Position numbers and translations under genes: made by a program. From assembly GCA_963920665.1 (NCBI GenBank), contig OY987263.1:31484547-31548546 (forward strand): 64,000 bases of DNA, given 5' to 3'. The stretch is from Straminergon stramineum. Lineage: Eukaryota; Streptophyta; Bryopsida; Hypnales; Calliergonaceae. Below are positions 35,059 to 47,300 of this stretch, piece by piece (position 1 is the stretch's first letter; every line of letters begins with the position of its first letter). The notes below the pieces were generated by a model. The model worked only from the letters and a program-made list of their open reading frames with translations, did not search any database and was not told the DNA's origin.

Positions 35059-37816
35059 CAATAGAGGGATTTTTTTTTTCTGCTCCTACTCTTTGTTCAT
35101 CAAAGTTGTTTTTATTGTTGAATGTTGTGCAAGTCCACTATTGTTTTATGATTTTTTCCAATGAATTTGTTGCACTAGCATTTGTTTCACTAGTTGAATA
35201 GAATGGCTTGCTTTTTTGTTCCTGCTCTTGGTAATGTGGTAACCTAATAATTTTTGGCAAAAAGAGAGAGTTATAACTTTTTGAAATGGAGTTTTCAAAT
35301 GTAGAAAGAGGAAAAGTGTTTCACTAAAAATCCAACCTCAGATATCACTACTAGAAGAGCATGCAAATCTAATTCCAATGAAATCTTTGATTCATTAGTA
35401 CCTACACCATTGTTGGAAGCACTATGGAACATGTGCTTTGGTTAGTGTGGACAATTTGTATTAACGGCTTGCTTCCCTCTATCTTATTAGCTTCTTGAAC
35501 TACCCTTAGGTCAATCACAGGTTCTTCATGCCAATTGTGGTCAAATGTACTAGCTAGTGAGTGAAACAAATCTTTATGTTGATTTATGTTGACAAAATTC
35601 AGCAGTACCTTGAATTTCATTACTATCACAATTAGGACATGAACATGTAAAAACCAAACAAAAAAGAGAGTTCAATAAACAATCACTTGATACAAGCCTC
35701 CTTCGACTTCAACAAACTAATCTACACCAATATCAACTACTATTTGTTTGCAAATCCTTAGCCTAACTTGCAATGCAAATAGACACTATCATGCAATGGT
35801 AGAGATGTGTGCTACATGGATTGTATAGCTTGAAAGGAGAGGCAACAGAGATATGTACGCAAAGCTTTCGCTTGTTTGGCCTTGTGACAACACATGCAAA
35901 TATCATATCTTAATCCTGATATAGCAATCATCTAGGATACTTGAAAATACAGTGGAGTGAGCAGTGAATATTTCGGAAGATGTGAAAAAGATGGTATGTT
36001 GATGTATGAAAGAAACCGTTCCTTACAATAAGTCTTGCACCAAAGATTGGATGAAAGACGAAGTTCCTTATTCACATGGGAACAACAAAGGTTCTCCTTA
36101 ATGGCATTGTATTGTTCAATGGAGATAACATTCCCTTGTGACACCTTGTAATTGCAAGAACTATTCTATGGATGTCAATGGATTTCTTCCAATAGAGAAT
36201 GGGCCACTTATTGGTTCATTCATATGCACTATAGAAAGAAGAAACAGTTGGTTGGCTGGCAATTGGAAAGACTTGTCTAAGAGTGACAATGGTATTTGTA
36301 TGCCATAATATTGCATTTTTGTACTTCCTTGTATTTCGACAGAAATGCATGGATTTTTTCAAACTTTTTTGCATATTCTTGTGTACTCCCTTGTTTATCT
36401 TACTATCCATGTGTTATGATTCATTGATAACATTTCCTAACAAACTAAGCACTATGTATTTTATCAAGTCTTGAACTGTACATCTGGGAATACCATCTAT
36501 GTCAAAATTCAGCTAAAATTCTACACGTACTATGTTTAGTATTTTAATATATATTCATGCAAAGAACATGGTCCTGCATATTTGAACCTCATTCATTTGA
36601 TTTTACGAAATTTTATGATTTATCTATTCATTATTCAATGTGCAGTAAAATATATCTCAGTACTTTCAACAATTTTATATGGTTCTATCACACTTTATAA
36701 TCTCAGCATCCACATGGCCGATTTCACTAAAAATGAAGCAACAGTTTCTCAACAGAGTGAACTTTAATTTCATATGGCTACTTTCTACAATACACTTTCC
36801 ATTCTTGAAATTACGGACTAAAGTGAAATTCTTGCAAAATTTTGATGTTTACAGATACAGAACATCCGGCTACAAAGGGTTAAAAACAAACTAAAACCTC
36901 ATCTATAGTGTGCTTGTCTCCCCACCTTGCAAAAATACATTTTTACCCACATTGCAGATGTTAGTCACGTAGACACCAATTATGCTAGAGTCGCTATGGA
37001 GCTCTTGCATTAGAGTGGCTTGGTAGCATTCATAGTCAGATGAAAATAATCAATAGCAAATTCATAACAAAATTGGTCTTCATCATCTTGCATGCTGAAG
37101 AAATGATAAGTTGCCGGTAGTGGAATTGATATTCCAGGTGTGTCACATGTTATCAACTATGAAATGTCCGAAAATATTAAGAAATGTTTTCTCCTATGGA
37201 AGATTAGCCTATTGATGATTGTTTCTACAAGAATATTGACAATTCATATTAATGCAAAATGAGACTTCTTAATAGCTTCCATGTTTTTTGTCCCCTTATA
37301 GGTCACAATGTCTCAATACTTTGAGCATCCTCAATGCGTACTGCACAATCACACTATACTATTACTTTTCTGGTGCATCTTCTTTTCAGTGCTCCAACCT
37401 ACACAACAAACCAACCTTCAAAACCCAGAGCTCTATACAAGGCCTTCTCTATATATTGTGAAGATTTGCAATGAGCTCCAAGGCACTATCTACAACAATG
37501 ATTAATGCACACAATAAATATGATTCTAAATATACAATGAGATCAACCACCAAGGTATAAATCCTAGAGCTCTGACCCATTGGTTGCAACAACTTTTGCG
37601 AGGAAGAAGAGAAAAGTAGCCATGTGGTTATAAGAAGAAGTATATAGTGCTATGAAACGGAATTTATTTTAGCTCCACATTCCCATCAAATGGCCAAGCA
37701 AATCCAAGGGCACAGAGTTTGGCTCAGGATGCCCTTAGGTATTGTATACAATTCTAAGTAAAAAGTTTTAGTCTAGTGAATAAGACAACAATTGAGATAA
37801 GATAGCATCACCTTGA
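35059..37816. other. AT-rich DNA without recognisable gene
   Basis: Many short open frames are AT-driven and unrelated to any family I know. The part next to 37816 should contain the 3' UTR of the minus-strand membrane-protein gene. Confidence 0.4.
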
Positions 37817-40455
37817 TCAACGCCAAGTGCCGCTACCAGCAGTGACGCAAGCCAATTTAAAGAACGCAATAGCATAATAACACGTCTCAAAAGTATTCGG
37901 AGGGAGAGAGTTGTAGATATGTCGTTCGGAATGGCACACACTTGCTACCCACGTAACCACCGCACTTAGCCATAATGAGCTGACACTGCACACTAATCGC
38001 ACCTCCTTCCTGGCTTTCAAAATAGGTGGGACGACGTTCCCAACCACAACCAACAGAGTTGTGCACGCTTCCACTCGTGGGAACATGTACACCAAGAGCT
38101 TCCAAAACTTTTGCTTCAGAGGCCCGTATAATGCATAAGACTTTGTCAGGGCCTCAATTATAAGTGCCAATATTTGGATGAGCCCACCTAGAATCCAGAA
38201 CAAGGTTCCAGGTCTGTTTCGGTACAGCCCCGAGTGGTACACAACAGTAGGAATCCCACCGCCCACTCTACCCAACCAAAAGCCCACTGAGAGAAGCCAG
38301 AAGAGCAAATTCAAGGCAATGGTGACGAGGTAACTGATCCCTGCAATTGGAGGGACGCGAAGGACGTATGTGTAGTTGAGGCTCGTTGGATCCGATGGTT
38401 TGAAGAATCTCAACTGATCCACGAAGTGTCCAACATAGGGCGCTCCTCCGGATTCCGATGCAATGAAGCCGGACACAACTCTTCGAGCAGCTAGGCTACT
38501 AGTGAAGGGGTCGATGGTGAAGATGACAGTCAAGGAGACCATGACAACGATTTCAATGAAGTGGAGAAACAAGCACCTCCATCGGCTGGTTTGCCAAAAG
38601 GACTCCTCTGTGATTCCCCTACGCTCTAGTCTCGTGTCCAACATGGCTGCGATCGCTCGTGGTACTCTGTTCCGTGATGCTTCATCCCTGCACGTGAATT
38701 CCTCTCGTATCATCTTTACCAGGTCATCCTGGTCGCCTAATGGGATGAGTAAGGCACCAATGTCGGGCTTGCCATCGTCTAGAATATTCAAAAGTGAGTT
38801 CACACCCATCGGTACTTGTGGACTAGAAAGTTGCGCCCTGGCCTTCCTCTTAGATTCTGATATCCTGCAAAGTAAAGGGGGTTTAGAGACTTAGAACAGA
38901 GGTTGGATGTTAAGACTAGTGATTTAAAATTTTCATTTTCATTTTTTTCTTGGCTAAATTTCACAAAATGAGGCTTAATGAGATTGTTGCACATACCAAG
39001 GAAAATCAATGGGAAATTTTCAATTGTAATCATTAGCCTAAAAATCAATTCTCATGCTAGGAGTATTAACCACCAATAACCAATTGAATGGTGAGGGTTG
39101 CGGATATCATGTAGGTATCACAAGGGTATCACAGAGGTACCCTAAGGGTATCTCCAAATATATCTAGATATCGGATGCTCTAAGCTACATTCAAAGTGGT
39201 GTGCTCATAAACTGTCCATTTAAGGGCTATTGGGCCTTTTTGATGGTTTTTAGATGCCCCAAGATATTTTCCCTTATTTCTCATTTGAAGAAAAATAGAT
39301 GCGAAATCTAACACAAATGGTTTCATATTTTTTGGAGCATTTATGAATTACTCATGAATTTTCAAAGAATTCTATGGTAGGTACCTATTCTTGATCATAG
39401 GCCTTGCAAAACCCACACACGCACTCTAAAAAAAGATATGACTTGACCAAAAACAAGCATTGTGGCATTCAAAAAGTAATACCCAAGGTTCCTAAATGCA
39501 ACCATTCCTAAACTTAAATGGACCCTAAATTCTTTTAACATTTGTAAGAAGGCAACTGGATAATCAATTATCATTTAGAAAAATTAAGCGGCCGCACCTT
39601 GGCTTTGAAATGGATCCTCTCTAGCTCTTATTCCATCCATTGGCAAAATATGAATCAACACTTGACAAATCTTAATTATGCTCTCACATTGTTGGCAATC
39701 CATTTCAAAACCACTTATTGCTCATTTTAGAGGTACCTACCGGACTGTTTGGAGAAGATGGTCACAATAACAACATACTAATAAAATGTCTAGTAGCTAA
39801 ACCACCTCCTTCCAACCATAAGGGGGTGCCAGATTTGATCATATTCGTTTTTCAAAAAAAAAAACACTGCTCCTAGGTCATGCGACTGATGCAGTTCAGT
39901 GACGACTATCACATACCTTTCTCGTGCCGGGTTTGCAAAGCTCCAGTGCACATCTTGAACCCAGCAGTTGGAGCTATACAAAATGACTTTACTAGGTTGC
40001 TCGATGCACAGGACCACCTGATCCCCCCATTTCTCCTGCAGCCGTTCAACACATGAGTCCGGACAGGTGGTAAGTATGCATCTACAATTAATGTTGTTTC
40101 CGTCCAGTATTTCCCATTTTGCAACAGCAGATTCCATCCCCGCACCCTGGAAAAGCCTTGTGGTGAGAAGCGGCAGTGCTCTCGACTCAAGATTTGACAC
40201 GAATAATATATCCTCGGTATCAGAGTCAGCACCCCCTGTGTCAATGACGGTGTATTGCCAGTCCCTCAGCATGCTCTCGTACGCCAAATCTGCCCTGGCT
40301 AGAACTGTGATCCCCGCCGACAACACTCCCAGCGTTGTCAACCCACTCTCCAAAAAGCTCACGCTGGAGTTGAGAGTGGTGAGGGAGTCGCTCTGACCCT
40401 GGACACTGCGGACCCAACAACTTATCAGAACTGTCGGAAACCACACCCTCTTCAT
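37817..40455 (-). CDS. Multi-span membrane protein of unknown family
   Basis: Two minus-strand exons, 40455-39917 and 38864-37817, join through a GTATGT...TTTGCAG intron inside an Arg codon, giving 528 residues with no internal stop. Exon 1 encodes about 180 residues with a hydrophobic N-terminus (WFPTVLISCW) that could be a signal or anchor, and a Cys cluster (CRCILTTCPDSC). After the junction a basic segment (SKRKAR) precedes a soluble part. Six hydrophobic segments follow at about 278-296, 355-378, 400-419, 436-458, 473-490 and 508-520. No catalytic motif is evident and I cannot assign a function; a plasma-membrane or endomembrane location is inferred. Codon use and the clean splice junction argue that the gene is functional. 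The start is the first ATG of the exon. It faces the O-fucosyltransferase relic head to head, with 201 bases between the start codons. The intron contains repeat E copy 2. Confidence 0.78.
39218..39745 (+). repeat. Dispersed repeat E, copy 2, inside the membrane-protein intron
   Basis: It is homologous to 10236-10780 in the same orientation: CATTTGAAGAAAAATxGATG, TGGTTTCATATTTTTxGGAGCAT and GCTCTTATTCCATCCA are shared. It lies within the intron of the minus-strand membrane-protein gene, antisense to its transcript if the repeat is read on the plus strand. Confidence 0.65.
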
Positions 40456-40656
40456 TGCTCCAGGCTCCTTAAACCCTAAACGAGGTGTGGACGGTGGGGA
40501 AAGTGAGGGAGGAGGAGTCCATAGCTGCAGCTTCTGGAGCGCGAGGAGAATGGGCAGAGCAATTGGCGAGCGAGCGAGTGCGGAACGCACAACAAAGCGG
40601 GAGAAAAGAGAGAAAGCAAGAGCGTCGGCAGAAGCTAGCGTTGGTCGAATGGCGCA
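40456..40656. promoter_or_regulatory. Shared divergent promoter region
   Basis: These 201 bases separate the start codons of the minus-strand membrane-protein gene and the plus-strand O-fucosyltransferase relic. They are GC-rich for this window and must hold the promoter or 5' UTR of the membrane-protein gene. No TATA box was recognised. Confidence 0.5.
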
Positions 40657-42588
40657 ATGTCCATGGATCTGCAGGCAGGGAGGGTGAGGAAGGGAGAGAG
40701 ATCATCAAGTCATGAGTCCGGTCCGCTGCGCTACTTCTGCTCCAACAACAGCAACACGACGACGACATGGATTGTCATTCAAGAGAGCTGGCCAGGCGGA
40801 ACTCTGGAGAACGCTGGCCATGAAGTGAATAGGGTTTGTCACGCGTTCCGAGGAAGTCATGGACGACAGGTGTTGTCCGTGTGGGAATATTCGAAAGACG
40901 GTGGAGGCTTCACACCCTGTCTTAGTTCCATTCATCAAGACGCAAGTAACCTTTCCCATCACATTCTTTAGGCCTTGTGTAAGCCTACACCTTTTGCGTT
41001 CAGAATTGGACAAATTTTAACATACTTGACTCAAATTGGCTACGCAGGTCTGCCCGAATCAAATGGATATATTCTTGTGGAGGCTAACGGTGGCCTTAAC
41101 TAGCAGCGCTCCTCAGTATGTATAACTCTATAATTTCGCTTACTGAATTTTCTTACTGATGCAGCGCAAATGTATGTTGCGATACTGAGGAGAAACGGAG
41201 TGCTTTTTTGGGTTTTTGAAACCCGAGTTCATTGTGTTTGGGATGCAGATATGTAATGCTGTTGCAGTTGTAAAGCTGCTCAATGCGACTCTCATTATTC
41301 CATACTTCCATCTCAACAGCGTGTGGAAAGACCCCAGGTGTGTGGATTGTTGAGGTTGTGAAGTCCATTTTCCCTTGTAATTTCTGTGGTGGAGAAATCA
41401 ATAAGTGTCCAATTATACTCTGGGTTGAAATATCACTTCAAACCGTCTAAATACATCTCCACAGTGTCAAAATTCTGAACTCATGTGGACTGCAATCTCT
41501 AGAATGATCATAGTCCGCAGTAATTGCATGAAAATGTGTAGTTCCGTTTGCATTGTCCATTGTAAGAAAATTTAGCCTGAAAAAATTGGATCTTAACGGT
41601 TAGGAATGCAACAAAACTGCTGCACACTTTCTACTTTGTATTTGAAGATTATAATAAGGGACAACTTATTATTCAGATGACCATTCATGTATCATTGAGT
41701 CAAGATTTCCAGATGTTTTTTTACACCTAGTATATTTGTACATCACGAAAATCAGAATAAAACATACGTTTTTTTGACACGTAGTACTTTGTCATCTTGT
41801 AAAACAATCAACACTCCTCCAGGTATTGTGCAAGAGTGAATTTAAGGAACAGTAAGAGTCTTGGAGAACTGAATGACTGGGATGATTTCTGCTAACTTGT
41901 TATCCTCCATCCATGTGCAGTACTTTCGGGGAAATCTTTGATGAGGACTTCTTCATCTCATCTCTGTCTCAGCAAGTGAGTGCTGCGAGAATTGCCTCAA
42001 GAAGTGTTGGACCGATACGAAAACGCGAGCATGATATACAAGATTCCCAAAGTGCACGCGTGATCGCTTCCGAAATTTTATTTGGAGATTTGTCTTCCTG
42101 AGCTTTTACAAAGAGAGTAAGCTCAATGCATCGATGGGGAAAATAGTCTTTTCACTGGCAAAAGCTATGAATGTCGGGAATTTTTAAGTATGACCTTACT
42201 TGAGCCAGTGCTATAGAAAACAGATGCTCTTCTCCTATGGTAGCTAGCTGCTGATTATTTTGGTGTCTGCTTGAGTTTCAGAAAATTTTCTTTACTTTGT
42301 TTTAGGGTGATGATGGTTATTACACCTGATTTTAATTTTTTTTAATTTTTTTAATTTGGGTTGGGTTTGTGGTATTGCAGGGTTATCAGATTTACTCCCT
42401 TTGCTAACCGTCTAGCTTATGACGGTGTCCCAAGGCAAATCCAAAGACTGAGGTGCTATGCCAATTTTGTGGCCCTTCGTTTTGCCCAGCCCATTGCTGA
42501 TCTAGGTGAAATAGTAGTGAAACGAATGAAGTCCAAGAGCTTCAGAACCAACGGCCATTATGTCTCCATTCATCTGCGGTTCGAGGAG
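40657..42588 (+). pseudogene. Truncated O-fucosyltransferase-family gene relic (plant GT106-like)
   Basis: Five exons can be joined by GT-AG introns: 40657-40945, 41048-41115, 41249-41337, 41921-42116 and 42381-42588. Together they encode family landmarks: ANGGLNQQR (whose first Gln is TAG at 41101), ICNAVAVVKLLNATLIIPYF, HLNSVWKDPSTFGEIFDEDF, IPKVHA-stop-SLPKFYLE, and [17 protein letters not shown]...[11 protein letters not shown]...[10 protein letters not shown]. Exon 4 slips frame by +1 near 41975 (equal to a 2-base loss) and has TGA at 42061 where Trp is usual. The C-terminal half of the family domain is absent; another gene relic begins 550 bases later. Intact members are Golgi type II enzymes of about 500 residues that act on cell-wall or protein glycans. 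Loss of the 3' half, two stops and a frameshift make this a pseudogene. Confidence 0.87.
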
Positions 42589-43139
42589 GTAAACGGATTC
42601 ATCCCATAAATTAGTGAGGGTGCCAAATTAGTGGCACTACTTTAATTTTAGTTTTTTGGGTGGAAATCAGTTCAACATCGTAATATTTCAGCCTACATTA
42701 AAATAGTGTGCCTACTAAATTACTTTCACACACATTAAAGAGGATAAATCGGCATACCAATGATAGACTCTTTATTGAAGGTGACCTTTAGGTCATAATT
42801 AATCTCTTACATACATTCGTAGAAAGTTGGTTCTAGAGCACTAGTGAGAGCTCCAAAGCTTGGTGCCAGAGGAGTATTGTCTGCTAGATGACGATGTGTG
42901 CTTTGTTGCGAAGAGCTGCGTTTGATAACTTTCTTGCTTTCTAGCTTAGCATCGATTTGAGTTTCTATTTCATGTTTTCGGATTTGTTTCAATTACATCT
43001 GAGAGGATACCTCTCAAGAATAGAGGCTGTTGAAAAAGATTAGAGGAAATGCAGTAGTAGGTAGTGAAAACGCAGTGCAGAATTTTCAAATCTGGAATAT
43101 TGGGCCGTTTTTCGTAACATTGCAATGGTTTGGTGACAG

Positions 43140-44357
43140 GCTGATGGGGAGCTGGATTCTATAAGGCAGCACCGGATGCAGGAGCTCATGGCGCAAAGGG
43201 GGAGGAGGTGGTGGTGGTGGTGGTGGGGTACATCTTTAGAGCCTGTCTGATGATGGAGATTAGCTGTGAATCTCATGTTAAGTTTGCAAATGAGCATGAC
43301 CAAGTTTTTGATGGCAATTGCAAAAAGTTTGCAATCACTTTGTAAGTCTTTGCTGAATAGGGCGAATTCCAGCTTCTCATGTTAGGATTGTGTGGAATAA
43401 TTTATGCAGGGTGCTCCATAGAGCTCAGAACAGCAACAGGCGCAAGAGGAACAATAGTGGTACATTTTTTTTTGTTTTATTTTTTATTTTTTATTTTTTA
43501 TTTTTTACCCCCTTTTGAACTTCTGTTGCGTTTCGTTGCTAAGTGAACTTAGTCGGTTGTCCTTTCATTTGCAATATTTTCCCTTCTGGATTACTTATCC
43601 TTGGTGTGCTATTACAAATTGGTAGAATATACAGGGAGGTCGTGGAATGCTGAACGATAATGCTCGCTAGGGTTTTGTCGTCCGAGGCACGAGAACCATG
43701 TAATCTTCGACGCTCTTGGAAGCTCGAATATCCTTTTTGCAACTAGACTGTCATTTTCTACTTACTTAGAAACAGCTACTGGAATCTTCTTTGAAAATAG
43801 CATTTCTGAAGCTGATGAGTTATTTTCTGGCTGGCAGTGGCTTGAATTGCTCTGGTGAAGCCTCATAAAGCAAAGGGCGTAGAGAATGTCGTACTGCAAG
43901 GCGTACAATATGGACAAATCATAGAATAGGTACGTTGATTGTATTTATACATTTGTTCTTGTTTTTTGCCTTGGCATATTAATTAGGAAAAATATCGTTG
44001 TTTGATTCTACATTGTATGATATTGTAGGTCCTTGACAGTAGAAGGCTTCTATGCTTGAGCTCTGTTCCATTCTCTAATGCAATAGTGGACTTATATTTT
44101 GTGCTTACCACATGTAGGTTCCGAAGATAGACTTATTCAACTCTTGGAGCAAATGAATGAGCAAACCCCAAAGAACATAAAATTGGTGGTAAGAATCTTT
44201 TTGATTTCGTACCATTGTAGTCAAAGAAGCATGAATACCAATGTCCTTGTTGCCCGTGCTTTGCTAAGAAGAGCGATTTCCCGCTCTATCTTCTTGGATT
44301 GATATCCATAGATGTGTTTTATTGCAGATTCAAAAGGTGGAGGAATGTCATTTATAA
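43140..44357 (+). pseudogene. PDCD5-like (DNA-binding TFAR19 family) gene relic with introns
   Basis: Six exon-like pieces, in order, match PDCD5. 43140-43205 gives ADGELDSIRQHRMQELMAQR. 43410-43459 gives EQQQAQEEQ with a TAG on each side. 43635-43698 gives a TGA then TIMLARVLSSEARE. 43838-43929 gives a TGA then IALVKPHKAKGVENVV and GQIIE, ending in TAG. 44118-44188 gives SEDRLIQLLEQMNEQTPKN. 44328 onward gives IQK, then drifts. Most edges carry GT/AG, and the order equals the family order. Intact PDCD5 is a protein of about 125-130 residues, nuclear and cytosolic, with a helical bundle. At least five in-frame stops, most of them explained by CAG or CGA with C-to-T, show it is not functional. 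The retained introns exclude a retrocopy. Confidence 0.83.
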
Positions 44358-47300
44358 TGACTCATGATGTGGCACTTAACTGTTGCAATGTATCAAACCG
44401 TCATATTTGTTTCATGTACTTATACTTAGCACAGAGTTTGGGTGTTTTTTTGATATCTTGGATGGCAACGATGGGAATAGCCAGAAGCTTGGGCACTTTA
44501 AATTTCAAGTTCTTTGTTTGTGTTTTTATTGTTTGTAAGATCCTTTGAAGGTGGAAGGTCCCACTTGTGCAAATTCTTCAAATGTGAAATAGTATTTAAA
44601 GTCCATTCCTTGAACTCATGAGGTGCCTTATTTTGCGCAACTACAACTAACCTAGTGTTTCAAATGAGAGTTGTGTATGTTACGAACAATATTGCTTTGC
44701 AATGTGTTTATTGATGTCAATATGTATACAGTAAGGAGCATTACCAACATCTTGTTTAGTGATATTGTATTTGGAATTTTGAAAGTAATTGTAATTGTGC
44801 TTGGACCTAATACCAATAGTTGTTGCTTCAAAAACTTAGTTTGAATTTTTCTTAGCAATTTAGTTTGAGTCATGTAATGCACATTTTACCATTTTTTTTG
44901 TGTGGTAGTGTTCCCCCTCAGTTGTGTTGATGCAGGATTAGAAGGTTTGTTGAAGGTGTAATGATTGTTGAATGGATAGTGTGGTTGCTTTGCAAAGTGT
45001 TTCTAGACATTGTTTGCTTAGAACACTTGGTTCACTTGAAATATGGCAATATATAAAATCATTGCACCAAATGATGAATGTATTCTTTAGATAATCATCA
45101 ATCATCTACAATACAATATAACTCAATTGTCTATTAACTCCTACCAATAGGAAGAAAATGAGGATCAAAAGGTTGTGAACTCCATTCCTTGTTTTTTCAA
45201 AGTTGAGTTAGTTTTTTTGTTTAGGTGGGCTCCCATTTCTAATTTCCATCATTTTTAAAGAATTAATGATTGGACTCATCTTGGTTCCAAATGAATAATA
45301 GAGTATCAAATCCTTCATGGAATTCCTTCACTTATTAGATATCTTTATTAGTATGGTGATATGAAACCATAACTTACAAGGTATTTGCATCACTTAGGGC
45401 ATTTGGTGATGGTATAGGATTCAATTGATTATAGAAAAAATCCCACTAAACAATTGCCATCAAAAGAGAATCTCTCCATTGTAGATGGCAACCAAGAAAA
45501 AAGATTTGAATTTTTTAGTAGGGAGTATGTATAGTGTTCTACGATTGGAAAGGCATGATGCGACATCTTCATATTGATTTGGTATTTTCTTATTGAAATC
45601 TAGATTCCTTTTCTAAAGGATTGGCAATGCTCAATTCTATTTTAATTGTGCCCATTCTTCAAATTATGTGGACTTTCTTCTCAATATTACCTGGTTTCAT
45701 CCATTTTGAAGAATATTAGTGTTGTGAGCCTTAGCAATTCTCTTTCTCATTCATGTTCATATTTCTTATGCACATAGATATTCCTCACCTTTTATGTGTT
45801 GGGGATGTTAAAATTGTGACCCAATTGTATGTCTATATTGTTTTGATTTTGATGTCTAAGGCAAAGAAACTTCCATCTACAATTTTAATTTCAATTGTTG
45901 AGTTCATTTTGAGGATTTGGAATTTTGGTGCATCTGATCTCAACAAGTGAAGAATCTTTTGCAAAGTCTTCAAGCATCTAATATTATATTGTGTTGTAGG
46001 AATTGGACAATTTTCAAGCTACAATGCTTGGTGTTGGTATTTTGGCTCTTTTCATAGGCACATCACTTCTTGTTCCTTAGGCTCCCTAGGTCCCTAAAGA
46101 TGATCTTCAACTCCACATCAATGACCATACAAGAAAGAGAAGGATGCACATTGAGAATTTTGTACACTAGATCATTGCTCGATGCCATAGACTTGCAAAA
46201 CTTTTAGACAACTGCGATGAACATATTGTAAACCGCAAACCACTTCTATTATGGATAGACTTAGGTACTCACATGCTAGGGAATGATAGGATAGTTGAAT
46301 GACGTCCCCTTAGCTCCTAAGTTGGTCAAGTTGTCTTTTATTCAATAGCAATGACTATAATTGAATTCTGCGTCATTAGCTTTTCTAGTCCAAATAATTT
46401 CTTTCTAAGTTTTTTAGAGTTTTGATATCTATAGTAGTGCACTCCCTAACATTGCTTGTGGGACAATATAGATTATTTGAACACTAGAACTTGCAATGGA
46501 AGATTCCAATGGTAATGATGTTGTGTTGTTTTTCTATATATCAATTGATATATGTACTATTTACTATGTGGCATTGGTATTCCAATGCTTCTTTTGTATT
46601 TTGAACATTTTTTGGCAAATCCCTCAAGCTCTAATATGAAAGCAGAGAACAACAATGTGTTTGTGCCACTTAATTTTGATGCATCAATGTTTTGCTCATA
46701 GTCAATTTGAATCTTTAGGTTGTACTTTTTGTTATGAAACTATGTCATAATGTTAACAAAAAGTTCACAACTAGAGCTAAATTGTGAAGTTGAAGAACAA
46801 ATCATATGCATTAGTAAATTGAGTTGCACTTAACTGTACTAGAGTTACATGTATGAAGGATTGAGTCCAAAAAACTTTAATATATGTTGTTTGATCTTCG
46901 AAAAAATGTTTTTTTGCATGTGGAGGGTTGCTATTATGTGAGCATAGGAATGTCAGCCCATGAGCCTACAATACTACACACCTATGTTTTAGGTGTATAT
47001 ACCATAAAAACCATCTATGATTATAGGGTATATATGTTATAAATACCTATATTATAGGTGTTTATGATACATACACCTTCTATAGTGTGTGATATCTATA
47101 TTATAGGTACCTATAATGTAGATTCAATGCTCACAAGCTTGCATTCTTGGACTCACAACTAGCACCGTTGGTTGCACGTGCCATAGTGTCTCTAAGCACA
47201 TGGAAACATACATGTTCTATTAGTATTCACTTTCCAAAAAGAGATTACTCAACCATCTTTTTAAAATTGACAGAAAACCTTGGTTTTCATACTAATGAAT

